In this document: piece after piece, positions 17,743 through 25,285 of the stretch
How positions within the stretch are numbered: the stretch's first letter is position 1
How the letters are laid out: every line of letters begins with the position of its first letter
Source of the DNA: Robiginitalea biformata HTCC2501
GTDB taxonomy: Bacteria > Bacteroidota > Bacteroidia > Flavobacteriales > Flavobacteriaceae
Assembly: GCF_000024125.1 (NCBI RefSeq)
Contig: NC_013222.1
Span: 124,001 to 188,000 of the forward strand
DNA length: 64,000 nt
Direction of reading: 5' to 3'
Translations under genes and position numbers: made by a program
Notes under the pieces: model-generated
Told to the model about the DNA's origin: nothing
The model's database searches: none
Seen by the model: the letters and a program-made list of their open reading frames with translations, nothing else

Positions 17743-18473
17743 AGGATGTAAAAGATCAACCCGATCCGCAGGGGCACCATGTCCAGGTCGGCGCCGTCAG
17801 GCCCGGGGACATCGCTTTCAAACAGGTTGTTCAGGCCGTAGTACACGTGGAAGTTTATCGTATTGTAACCGATATTCAGCGTCAGGCCGTAGCGGAAATT
17901 GTCTGTATCCGTGTTGTAAAAACTGTCTTTAAATTCCGAGGTGACAAATTTGGACCTGGATCCGACCACATACCCCAGTTTGAATCCGGTATAGATGCGC
18001 CAGAAACTGTAATCCGTTGCCGTGGAATTCCGCCATCGGAACTGCACGGGCAATTCCACCAGGTGGGTCTCGATTTTATTCCGCTTGTAGGAGTCCTCCT
18101 CGTCCAGGATGATGTACTGGAAATCCTCGCCATTCTGAATGGCCCTGAGGTTGCTGTAATAGGAGTTCACGCCATATCCCAATCCGATTCCCAGGGCCAG
18201 GGTACGCTTCGGGTTGATGGGAAGGTCCTTGATAAACCCCATATAGATCCCGTAGGATATCAGGTTATTCTGGGAGACTCCTTCCGGCTGGTTCAGGAGC
18301 AGGTTAAAGGAGAACCCGACGTAGAACTGGTCTTCCAGGTATTCCGAATCGATGAGGGGCGCCCCGGTATCCAGGGAGTCCTTCGGGAGATCCGTGCCCG
18401 TGGGATTGCCTTCCTGACCGATAACAGGGACCAGGCAAAATAGCAGGATGAAAGTGGCGATTCGGGCTTTCAT
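17739..18473 (-). CDS. PorT-like outer-membrane beta-barrel protein
   Basis: 244-residue secreted protein. I chose the ATG at 18473, which gives a clean signal peptide (FILLFCLVPVIGQ); an in-frame ATG at 18500 lies inside a terminator hairpin. The mature part alternates polar and aromatic strands (FYVGFSFNLLLN, LALGIGLGYGVNSYYSN, RYGLTLNIGYNTINFHVYYG), like the porin-type PorT family. PorT in other Bacteroidota is part of type IX secretion or gliding, but this copy could be a generic outer-membrane protein. It follows the exbB-exbD genes, separated from them by a terminator. Confidence 0.75.
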   Translation of the reverse strand: MKARIATFILLFCLVPVIGQEGNPTGTDLPKDSLDTGAPLIDSEYLEDQFYVGFSFNLLLNQPEGVSQNNLISYGIYMGFIKDLPINPKRTLALGIGLGYGVNSYYSNLRAIQNGEDFQYIILDEEDSYKRNKIETHLVELPVQFRWRNSTATDYSFWRIYTGFKLGYVVGSRSKFVTSEFKDSFYNTDTDNFRYGLTLNIGYNTINFHVYYGLNNLFESDVPGPDGADLDMVPLRIGLIFYIL

Positions 18474-18486
18474 ATGCACAACATAA

Positions 18487-18517
18487 AAAAAACGCTTCAA
18501 AGACTGAAGCGTTTTTT
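18487..18517 (-). terminator. Terminator between exbD and the PorT-like gene
   Basis: Thirteen-base-pair stem AAAAAACGCTTCA (18487-18499) and TGAAGCGTTTTTT (18505-18517) with a 5-base loop. It lies 31 bases after the exbD stop codon and only 14 bases before the PorT-like start, so it may end the exb operon or act as an attenuator for the next gene. Confidence 0.8.
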
Positions 18518-18547
18518 ACATCTAAATTGGTTTTGAAAAAATGACTC

Positions 18548-19030
18548 CTACTGGATATTCCGGAAGGCATCCCCTTCGTAGGTCGTATAATTGACTTTCA
18601 GGGCATTAACCTTGCGCAGTTCCTGTTTGATATCCGATATCAGGCCCATATTGGCCTCCTTGTCTACCTTGAGTGCCGTGGTCAGCACATTCTGGATATC
18701 CTGGGGCTTCTTGGCCCGTTCCTGCAGGATGTAATCCCCGACTTCGGATACACTGGCAAACTTGTCATTCAACTGGATTTTGGGCTCGGTACCAAAGGTC
18801 TTCTGGTACTGGGTAGTGGGTTTCCCCACATAAATGTAAATTACCCGGTCCTTCTTTTCCAGCTTCTTGGTTTCACTCGCATTGGGCAACGTATTGTCCA
18901 CCATCAGCGTATTGTCCTTCATGGTGGTAACCGTCATGAAGAAGAACAGCAGCATGAAAACAATATCCGGCAGCGATGCCGTGGATACCGCCGGGATGTC
19001 GCCGTCTTTTTTCTTATTAAACTTAGCCAT
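18548..19030 (-). CDS. exbD: ExbD-type biopolymer transport protein (second copy)
   Basis: 160-residue single-pass inner-membrane protein of the ExbD/TolR family. The membrane helix carries the proton-handling Asp at residue 22 (LPDIVFMLLFFFM). The periplasmic domain is about residues 50-160. ExbB/ExbD use the proton gradient to drive TonB. This is the last gene of a four-gene set and lies 12 bases after the other exbD. Length is slightly above the usual 140. Confidence 0.93.
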   Translation of the reverse strand: MAKFNKKKDGDIPAVSTASLPDIVFMLLFFFMTVTTMKDNTLMVDNTLPNASETKKLEKKDRVIYIYVGKPTTQYQKTFGTEPKIQLNDKFASVSEVGDYILQERAKKPQDIQNVLTTALKVDKEANMGLISDIKQELRKVNALKVNYTTYEGDAFRNIQ

Positions 19031-19042
19031 GTCTCGTCTTTT

Positions 19043-19648
19043 TTAATTTGAAGTTGTCTCGGCCTCCGAAAGTTTCTGAGGGAAGAGTTCCTGCACACGC
19101 AACACCTTTTCCTTCAGTTCTTCCCGGACATCCTCGTCGGTTTCGGGATTGAGATACTCCGCTTCCATATCCGTAAAATCCCGGCCGTACAACCTCTGTG
19201 CCTCCCGGTTCCTGAGCTCGTTATAGGCACCTACCAGTTCGTTCTGAACCGTAATATATGTGCCGTAACGGGTCTCCCGGTCGTTCTTGAGCGAAATAAT
19301 CGCCTTGCCCGGGTTATCCGATGATGCCTCATCCCCGGCGCCTTTGCAGTAATTGCAGGTTCCGTCTCCGCCATTGTCCAGAAAGGCCATGGCTTTTTCT
19401 CTCAGGTCCTGCAACTCCGTAAGCTCCTCTTCGACGAGCAACTGACCGTTCTTGTTGATATTCACCGTGAAGATGTTCTTCTGTTTAATCACCACATCCT
19501 CTTCCGGCGGCTCGATGGGCGGCAACATACGGTCCAGCCCCGCGTCGGTTTCAATGGTGGTGGTTACAAGGAAAAAGATCAACAGCAGGAAGGCGATATC
19601 CGCCATGGACCCTGCATTTACTTCCGGTGGTGCTCCTCTTCTAGGCAT
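19043..19648 (-). CDS. exbD: ExbD-type protein with Cys-containing insertion (first copy)
   Basis: 201-residue ExbD family protein. The membrane helix carries the conserved Asp at residue 17 (MADIAFLLLIFF). It is longer than typical ExbD because of an inserted loop around residues 92-112 with a CxxC pair (Cys98, Cys101 in CNYCKG) and an acidic C-terminal tail (about 140-201). The pair could form a disulfide or bind metal in the periplasm; that is inferred from the motif only. It sits between a 147-residue membrane protein and the second exbD in a conserved flavobacterial order. Confidence 0.9.
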   Translation of the reverse strand: MPRRGAPPEVNAGSMADIAFLLLIFFLVTTTIETDAGLDRMLPPIEPPEEDVVIKQKNIFTVNINKNGQLLVEEELTELQDLREKAMAFLDNGGDGTCNYCKGAGDEASSDNPGKAIISLKNDRETRYGTYITVQNELVGAYNELRNREAQRLYGRDFTDMEAEYLNPETDEDVREELKEKVLRVQELFPQKLSEAETTSN

Positions 19649-19659
19649 ATTCCTTGGAT

Positions 19660-20103
19660 TTACTTATTCGACATTTTCTTGATCCCTCCCCACAGCATGG
19701 AAGCTACGGCGATAATCACCAGGATGAAGAACATATTGAGGCCTGCGCCGATATTCTTCACGGTACTCTCGGTGGTTGTCACGCCTCTTCCCGCCATTTC
19801 CTCAACGGTGCCGTCTGCCCCGTCCGACAGGACATAGGCGATGGCGACTACCAGCAGGAAGCCGACGATGACAAACAACGTCTTTTTCAGGCTCGCCGGG
19901 TTGGAGAACAGGTTTTTAAGTGCGAACAACAGGCTGGAGACCACTGCGATTCCCAACAGGATGTACATGATGATAAACATCCCGTTCATGGCACCGCTGT
20001 CAATCGCCTCGGAAGCCGGCATTTCGCTTTCGGGAAGCATAAACCACAGAATGGCTGCAATCGCTCCCAGAACTATCAATAATATTTTTACAATCTTATG
20101 CAT
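19660..20103 (-). CDS. Small membrane protein of the exb operon (hypothetical)
   Basis: 147-residue protein with about four predicted membrane helices: KILLIVLGAIAAILWFML, MFIIMYILLGIAVVSSLLF, TLFVIVGFLLVVAIAYVL and GLNMFFILVIIAVASMLW. It is flanked by exbB (24 bases upstream) and exbD (11 bases downstream), so it is very likely co-expressed with them. I do not recognise a characterised family. Its constant neighbours suggest a partner of the ExbB/ExbD motor. Confidence 0.8.
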   Translation of the reverse strand: MHKIVKILLIVLGAIAAILWFMLPESEMPASEAIDSGAMNGMFIIMYILLGIAVVSSLLFALKNLFSNPASLKKTLFVIVGFLLVVAIAYVLSDGADGTVEEMAGRGVTTTESTVKNIGAGLNMFFILVIIAVASMLWGGIKKMSNK

Positions 20104-20127
20104 GTTCTATGGTATTAGGCGTCCGAC

Positions 20128-20913
20128 TTACTTCTTGTGATCAACCAGCATATCGATCAGGATGATCGATGAATCTTCCATATCATTGACGATGCTGTCG
20201 ATCTTGGCAATGATGTAGTTGTAGAAGATCTGAAGGATGATCGCAGTAATCAGACCGAATACCGTCGTCAACAGGGCTACCTGGATATCCCCGGCAATCA
20301 GGGAAGCACTCAGGTTACCTACTGCGCTAATTTTCTGGAAGGCCTGGATCATACCGATTACCGTTCCCATGAACCCAAGCATCGGGGCAATGGCGATAAA
20401 GAGTGAAAGCCAGGATACGTTTTTCTCGAGTTGTCCCATCTGAACCCCGCCGTAGGCAACTACCGCCTTCTCGGCAGATTCAATACTCTCACCGGCCCGG
20501 TCGAGACCCTGATAGTAGATGGAGGCAACGGGGCCCTTGGTGTTGCGGCAAACTTCCTTGGCCGCTTCAACACCGCCGGAAGCCAGCGCATCTTCTACCT
20601 GTTGCTTCAGCTTGGTCGTGTTCGTGCTGGCCATATTGAGGTATATGATCCGCTCGATGGCTACCGCCAGTCCGAGAATCAGACAGAGCAGTACGATGCC
20701 CATGAATCCGGCACCCCCCTGGATGAATTGTTCTTTAAGAACCTGGGTAAATCCTCTGTCGTCGGCAGCAGCTGCATCGTCCTGTAGCATAACAGTCGCT
20801 GTAGTCAGGGTTGAAGACAGGTTTGAAAGGATTGCTGGCGCTTTAGCGCTTACCGTATTTGTTCCGAGGACAAATAGCCCAGCCAGAGCCAGGAATGAGA
20901 ATAATTTTTTCAT
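20128..20913 (-). CDS. exbB: ExbB/TolQ/MotA family proton channel protein
   Basis: 261-residue inner-membrane protein. A signal-peptide-like first helix (LFSFLALAGLFVLGTNTVSA) precedes the usual three-helix core: GGAGFMGIVLLCLILGLAVA, then WLSLFIAIAPMLGFMGTVIGMI and QVALLTTVFGLITAIILQIF. The extra N-terminal segment is common in Bacteroidota ExbB. It forms the motor with ExbD. An imperfect -7-like element (TATCTTTA) lies about 45 bases before the start codon. Confidence 0.95.
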   Translation of the reverse strand: MKKLFSFLALAGLFVLGTNTVSAKAPAILSNLSSTLTTATVMLQDDAAAADDRGFTQVLKEQFIQGGAGFMGIVLLCLILGLAVAIERIIYLNMASTNTTKLKQQVEDALASGGVEAAKEVCRNTKGPVASIYYQGLDRAGESIESAEKAVVAYGGVQMGQLEKNVSWLSLFIAIAPMLGFMGTVIGMIQAFQKISAVGNLSASLIAGDIQVALLTTVFGLITAIILQIFYNYIIAKIDSIVNDMEDSSIILIDMLVDHKK

Positions 20914-21013
20914 TTTTTCAAACTTAAATTTAGATTAGTTATTAGGGTTAAAGATAACAAAAAATTGGAATTAAAAAACTAAAATCAGGGGCTCCAGGCC
21001 CCGGAATCCTTAA

Positions 21014-21029
21014 AAAACCCGAGGGTTTT
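21014..21029 (-). terminator. Terminator downstream of tRNA-Ser
   Basis: Read on the minus strand it is AAAACCC-TC-GGGTTTT followed by further Ts. It is the first terminator-like hairpin after tRNA-Ser(GGA) and the REP-like array. A second hairpin GGGGC/GCCCC lies at 20989-21003. Confidence 0.55.
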
Positions 21030-21077
21030 CAGCATATATTCAGCCTGGTTCAGAAAATCCTTGTGAATCTTTCAAAA

Positions 21078-21166
21078 CCGCCTCCGGGATTAGCTGCGCT
21101 GATCCCTCAACCTCTTTCAGTGTGCCGGACAAGCATGGGAATCTCCGTTCGGCTGCGCCGACCGGT
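21078..21166. repeat. REP-like palindromic repeat, copy 1
   Basis: 89-base unit holding two hairpins with TGC loops. GGGATTAGC/GCTGATCCC at 21086-21106 has one wobble pair, and CGTTCGGC/GCCGACCG at 21146-21164 has one mismatch. A near-identical second unit starts 111 bases later. It is non-coding; the open frame across it is driven by the repeat. Confidence 0.75.
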
Positions 21167-21188
21167 TTCCCCCCTTCATCATTTCAAT

Positions 21189-21277
21189 CCGCCTCCGGGA
21201 TTAGCTGCGCTGATCCCTCAACCTCTATCAGTGTGCCGGACAAGCATGGGAATCTCCGTTCGGCTGCGCCGACCGGT
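21189..21277. repeat. REP-like palindromic repeat, copy 2
   Basis: Second 89-base unit, identical to copy 1 except for one base (A instead of T at the position corresponding to 21116). It has the same two TGC-loop hairpins, at 21197-21217 and 21257-21275. Together with the hairpins at 21278-21360 it fills almost the whole 458-base gap between exbB and tRNA-Ser, in which I see no gene. Confidence 0.75.
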
Positions 21278-21360
21278 ATGCTCTCAAAACCGCGACTTTC
21301 AAAAGCGGGCTTTTGACGGCGCTTGTTTTGAGAGCATCACCGCCGCGGTGCGGCGGTGAT
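21278..21360. repeat. Nested perfect inverted repeats next to tRNA-Ser
   Basis: Outer arms ATGCTCTCAAAAC (21278-21290) and GTTTTGAGAGCAT (21325-21337) are perfect 13-base inverted repeats. An inner hairpin CAAAAGC-GG-GCTTTTG sits between them. A further perfect hairpin ATCACCGCCGC-GGT-GCGGCGGTGAT covers 21336-21360, immediately before the tRNA 3' end. The stems continue the repeat array and could protect or process RNA 3' ends. Confidence 0.7.
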
Positions 21361-21371
21361 TCCCTTTTGTG

Positions 21372-21459
21372 CAGAGAGGAAGGGATTCGAACCCTCGATG
21401 CACTTTTGGTGCATACACACTTTCCAGGCGTGCGCCTTCGACCACTCGGCCACCTCTCT
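21372..21459 (-). tRNA. tRNA-Ser (anticodon GGA)
   Basis: 88-base class II tRNA. The acceptor stem AGAGAGG/CCTCTCT is perfect. The anticodon stem CACGC/GTGTG encloses CTGGAAA, giving anticodon GGA for UCC and UCU codons. A long variable arm (TGCACC...GTGCA) and the T-loop TTCGAAT are present. No CCA is encoded. It lies between ansA and the REP-like array. Confidence 0.95.
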
Positions 21460-21524
21460 AAAATACCCGAAAAACGGGGTGCCCAATAAACAAAAAATTT
21501 AGGATTATATGAAATTTTGCCCGG

Positions 21525-22562
21525 TTAATTTTGGGACATCTCACCCCGTAGCGGGGATTCAAATATGGTTTTGAAGGACTTAGGGGAAACCGACGAACCG
21601 AGCAGGTACATGAGCTTGGCCAGGGCGGCTTCCGACGTAATGTCCCGTCCGTCGATCAGCGGTATATCCAGCAGGCCCGAACTGGTTTCGTAACGCCCCA
21701 TCAAAACGGAGCCCCCGCTGCACTGGGTTACGTTTACGATGTGCAATCCCCGGCCGGCCGCTTCCCTCAGGGCATCCAGGAGCCAGGGGGCCGACGGGGC
21801 ATTCCCGGCCCCGAACGTTTCCAGTACCACCCCTTTCAAACCGGGGGCACCGAGCTGGTGGCGCAGCCAGTCCGGGTGCATCCCGGGGAAGAGCCGCACC
21901 ACCCCTACCTGGTTCACGAGGTCCGTGCGCACCTTGAGGGCGCTTTTTCTGGGGGTGCGCCAAAGCGCTTCCTTCCGGACCTTCAGGTGGACGCCGGACA
22001 CTGCCAGGGGCGGGTAGTTCGGGGAATCAAAGGCTTCGAAGTGCTCTGTATTGACCTTGGTCGTCCGGTTGCCGCGGAACAATTTGTACTCAAAATACAG
22101 GCAGACCTCGCGGACCAGGGGCTCGCCCCCTTCCGACAGGGCGGCAATCTGAATGGAGGTAATCAGGTTTTCCTTCGCATCGGTGCGCAGGTCGCCGATG
22201 GGAAGCTGGGATCCCGTCAGGATAACGGGCTTGGCGAGGTTCTCGAGCATGAAGCTCAGGGCCGAAGCCGTGTAGCTCATCGTATCGCTGCCGTGTAAAA
22301 CGACGAAGCCGTCGTACCGGTCGTAATGCTCCCCGATCAGGGTGGCGAGTTGTTGCCAGTGCGGCAGATCCATGTTTGAGGAGTCGATCGGGTTGGCAAA
22401 GGCCACCGTATCGATCCGGCAATCGAGCTGGTGCAGCTCGGGTATCTGTTGGAGCAGGTTGTTGAAGTCGAAGGCGCGGAGGGATCCCGACCCGTAGTCG
22501 CGGACCATTCCGATGGTTCCCCCCGTGTAGATGAGCAAGATGCCGGTGCCGTTTCTGGCCAT
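21525..22562 (-). CDS. ansA: Type I L-asparaginase
   Basis: 345-residue cytoplasmic-type asparaginase that converts Asn to Asp and ammonia. The first catalytic Thr is in YTGGTIGM near residue 14, the second in HGSDTM near residue 90, with DAKEN containing the Lys further on. No signal peptide is seen. It is downstream of tatD by 12 bases and probably in the same operon. Glutaminase side activity is possible in this family. Confidence 0.92.
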   Translation of the reverse strand: MARNGTGILLIYTGGTIGMVRDYGSGSLRAFDFNNLLQQIPELHQLDCRIDTVAFANPIDSSNMDLPHWQQLATLIGEHYDRYDGFVVLHGSDTMSYTASALSFMLENLAKPVILTGSQLPIGDLRTDAKENLITSIQIAALSEGGEPLVREVCLYFEYKLFRGNRTTKVNTEHFEAFDSPNYPPLAVSGVHLKVRKEALWRTPRKSALKVRTDLVNQVGVVRLFPGMHPDWLRHQLGAPGLKGVVLETFGAGNAPSAPWLLDALREAAGRGLHIVNVTQCSGGSVLMGRYETSSGLLDIPLIDGRDITSEAALAKLMYLLGSSVSPKSFKTIFESPLRGEMSQN

Positions 22563-22574
22563 AAGACGTACTTT

Positions 22575-23342
22575 TTAAACGCCAAAGACCTCCCGGGAAG
22601 TCTCCGTCGTGATTTCTGCGATGCGCGCTTCGGGAATCCCGTAGATTTCCGACAGGCGGGAAACCACGAATTTCAGGTAGGCGGGTTCATTGCGTTTACC
22701 CCGGTGGGGCGTCGGCGCCAGGTAGGGCGAATCGGTTTCCAGCACCAGCGATTCCAGGGGGAGCTCGTCCAGGAACTGGTCGATCTTCCCGTTCTTAAAG
22801 GTAGCCACCCCGCCAATCCCGAGCTTCATCCCGTAGGCCAGGGCGAGCCGGGCCTGTTCCAGCGTTCCGGTAAAGCAGTGGAAGATGCCGCGCAGGTCCG
22901 GCCCCTGGCATTCGGCGAGGATTTCAAAAATTTCGTCAAAGGCTTCCCGGCAATGGATAACAATTGGCAGCCCCCGGGATTTTGCCATCCGGATCTGCCG
23001 GCGAAAGGCTTCCTGCTGGGCTTCGAGCCGGGTTTGGTCCCAGTACAGGTCAATCCCGATCTCCCCGACGGCCACGTAGCCCCCGCGGTCCAGTTCGCGT
23101 TCGACATGCCGGAGTTCTGCCTCAAAATCCTCCTTCACGTGGGTGGGGTGCAGACCGCACATGAGGAAAACCTCATCCGGGTAAGCTTCCCGCAAATCCC
23201 GCATCCGCTCCGTATAGGCGGAGTCGATGGCGGGGATAAAAAACCGCTCCACGCCTTCGGCCCGGGCACGGGCCATCATCCGGGCCCGGTCCTCGTCAAA
23301 AGCTTCCACGTATAAATGGGCGTGTGTATCTGTCAGGGTCAC
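22575..23342 (-). CDS. tatD: TatD family metal-dependent hydrolase/DNase
   Basis: 255-residue TIM-barrel hydrolase. Metal ligands are visible in order: DTHAHLY, GEIGIDLYWD, VIHCREAFDE, FHCFTG and LETDSPYLAP. TatD proteins are 3'-5' exonucleases involved in DNA or RNA repair and decay; the exact role here is not shown. It is upstream of ansA on the same strand and diverges from the aspartic protease gene. Confidence 0.93.
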   Translation of the reverse strand: MTLTDTHAHLYVEAFDEDRARMMARARAEGVERFFIPAIDSAYTERMRDLREAYPDEVFLMCGLHPTHVKEDFEAELRHVERELDRGGYVAVGEIGIDLYWDQTRLEAQQEAFRRQIRMAKSRGLPIVIHCREAFDEIFEILAECQGPDLRGIFHCFTGTLEQARLALAYGMKLGIGGVATFKNGKIDQFLDELPLESLVLETDSPYLAPTPHRGKRNEPAYLKFVVSRLSEIYGIPEARIAEITTETSREVFGV

Positions 23343-23378
23343 GGCGCAAAAATAGGATTATCTTTATCAAAAAATCTC

Positions 23379-23816
23379 ATGGGCACCCTTAAAAAGTTCC
23401 TGCTGGACCGCGGCTTCAGCGCAATGCCCCTGGAACGCACCCGCACCGACCACCTGGCGCTCTCCGGTTCCCTGAACGGGGTGACCGGCCGTTTTATCCT
23501 GGATACCGGGGCCTCCAATACCTGCGTGGGGCTCGACCGGACGGAGCGCTTCCGCCTGCTTACCGAAATCTCCGAGATCCGGGCCGCAGGGGCAGGAGCA
23601 GTAGATATGGAGACCCTGGTTTCCGATGGGAACACCCTGGCGCTGGAAGGTTGGGAACGCCCGGACATGCAGGTTGTCCTCTTTGACCTCAGCCATGTGA
23701 ACCAGGCCCTGGAAAGCCAGGACGAACCCCCCGTGGACGGCATCCTCGGGGCGGATATCCTGCACGGCGGCAAGGCAGTCATCGACTACGATTCCTGCAA
23801 CCTCTATCTCAAATAA
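23379..23816 (+). CDS. Retropepsin-like (clan AA) aspartic protease family protein
   Basis: 145-residue protein. I chose the ATG at 23379, because upstream in-frame ATGs overlap the divergent tatD start. The single catalytic-type motif FILDTGASNTCV is at about residues 45-56, and a flap-side motif ILGADIL occurs near residue 125, as in retroviral-type proteases that act as dimers. No signal peptide or membrane helix is seen. Small proteins of this kind are widespread in Bacteroidota and their substrates are unknown. Confidence 0.8.
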   Translation: MGTLKKFLLDRGFSAMPLERTRTDHLALSGSLNGVTGRFILDTGASNTCVGLDRTERFRLLTEISEIRAAGAGAVDMETLVSDGNTLALEGWERPDMQVVLFDLSHVNQALESQDEPPVDGILGADILHGGKAVIDYDSCNLYLK

Positions 23817-23819
23817 AAA

Positions 23820-23837
23820 CCCCGGCCGGGGCCGGGG
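23820..23837 (-). terminator. Terminator for odhB (possibly bidirectional)
   Basis: Perfect GC stem CCCCGGCC/GGCCGGGG with a 2-base spacer. On the minus strand it is followed by five Ts, a good terminator for odhB. It starts four bases after the stop codon of the convergent aspartic protease gene. A second dyad CGGTAT/ATACCG lies nearby at about 23867-23884. Confidence 0.75.
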
Positions 23838-23899
23838 CATCGCAATAATTAATCCGTTTTTGTTTCCGGTATCCGAGAATACCGATGCCGGGGTACCGG

Positions 23900-25192
23900 C
23901 TAGAGCTCCAACGCTTTTTTCAGGTCCCCGTCCATGAGGTGTTCCACCGGGTTCTCGATCGCCTCCTTAATAGCCACGAGGAATCCGACAGATTCCTTCC
24001 CGTCGATAATCCGGTGGTCGTAGGAAAGCGCCACGTACATTACCGGCGCGATGGCGATGGCGCCGTCGCGGACGATGGCCCGTTCGACGATGTTGTGCAT
24101 CCCCAGGATACCGCTCTGGGGCGGGTTGATGATCGGGGTGGAGAGCATCGAACCGAAGACGCCGCCGTTGGAGATTGTAAAGGTACCCCCGGTCATTTCG
24201 TCAACGGTGATCTGTCCGTCGCGGGCCCGGAGCGCCAATCGCTTGACCTCTTCTTCGATGCCGCGGAAACTCAGGTTTTCCGCATTGCGGATCACCGGCA
24301 CCATCAAGCCTTTCGGTCCGGACACGGCGATGCTGATATCGCAGTAATCGTAGGTAATCATTTCCTTGCCGTCGATCATGGAATTCACCGCCGGGAACTG
24401 TTGGAGCGCCCGGATCACGGCTTTGGTGAAGAACGACATAAAGCCGAGTCCCACCCCGTGCTTCTCCTTAAAAGCTTCCTTGTGTTCCGCACGGATATCG
24501 AATACCGCAGACATGTCCACCTCGTTGAAGGTCGTCAGCATGGCTGTTTCGTTTTTGGCGGATACCAGGCGTTCGGCCACCTTGCGCCGCAACATGGAAA
24601 GTTTGCTCCGGGACTCCCCGCGGGATCCACCTCCGGGGCTGCCCATGGAAGGCACGGCTTTAACGGCGTCGTCCTTGGTAATGCGGCCGTCTTTTCCAGA
24701 GCCCTTCACGGATGCCGGGTCGATGCCTTTTTCATCGAGGATCTTCTTCGCTGCAGGCGATGCAACCCCGGAAGCATAGGTTTCCTTGGCCTGCCTGGGT
24801 TGCGGGGCCTTTGATCCCCCGGCCTGGCCTGCCTGTTCTTTTTGCTTGTCGAGTTCCTTTTCGGCGTTTCCGCCAGAGCCTTCATCCCCCTTGCCCACGG
24901 AATCCGTTCCGGCGCTGCCTTCCTGGTCTTTGCCCCCGGAAGCGTCCGGCTTTTCCGCATCCGTATCGATCAGGCAAACGACTTCGCCAACGGCCACGGC
25001 ATCCCCTTCTTCGGCTTTCAAGGTGATCACCCCGCTTTCCTCGGCGGGCAACTCCAGGGTGGCCTTGTCGGAGTCCACCTCGGCAATGGCCTGGTCCTTT
25101 TCGACGTAGTCCCCGTCCGAAACGAGCCATTGGGCAATTTCCACTTCCGTGATGGATTCGCCCGGAGAAGGTACTTTCATTTCTAGAATCAT
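23900..25192 (-). CDS. odhB: 2-oxoglutarate dehydrogenase E2 (dihydrolipoyl succinyltransferase)
   Basis: 430-residue E2 subunit of the TCA-cycle 2-oxoglutarate dehydrogenase complex. A lipoyl domain covers residues 1-76 with the modified Lys in VDSDKATLE. A long acidic Ala/Gly linker follows. The E3-binding domain is at about 130-170 (SPAAKKILDEKGIDP, GKDGRITKDD). The catalytic domain ends with YDHRIIDGKESVGFL, carrying the active-site His and Asp. It is downstream of odhA, so the E1 and E2 subunits are made together. E3 is not in the window. Confidence 0.97.
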   Translation of the reverse strand: MILEMKVPSPGESITEVEIAQWLVSDGDYVEKDQAIAEVDSDKATLELPAEESGVITLKAEEGDAVAVGEVVCLIDTDAEKPDASGGKDQEGSAGTDSVGKGDEGSGGNAEKELDKQKEQAGQAGGSKAPQPRQAKETYASGVASPAAKKILDEKGIDPASVKGSGKDGRITKDDAVKAVPSMGSPGGGSRGESRSKLSMLRRKVAERLVSAKNETAMLTTFNEVDMSAVFDIRAEHKEAFKEKHGVGLGFMSFFTKAVIRALQQFPAVNSMIDGKEMITYDYCDISIAVSGPKGLMVPVIRNAENLSFRGIEEEVKRLALRARDGQITVDEMTGGTFTISNGGVFGSMLSTPIINPPQSGILGMHNIVERAIVRDGAIAIAPVMYVALSYDHRIIDGKESVGFLVAIKEAIENPVEHLMDGDLKKALEL

Positions 25193-25285
25193 GCGATTTC
25201 CTCTTTTTGTATTTTTTCAGTTGCTGTGTGAAACAAAATCTTACTGTTTCCTATCCCAATGGTATTTTGCCGGCGGCCGCCCGGG

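Noticed and set aside
21078..21277. CRISPR array
   Set aside because: Only two 89-base copies with internal hairpins and one short spacer; no cas genes nearby.
21063..21359. 98-codon frame with an internal repeat
   Set aside because: It spans the REP-like hairpin array; the amino-acid repeat is only the translated DNA repeat.
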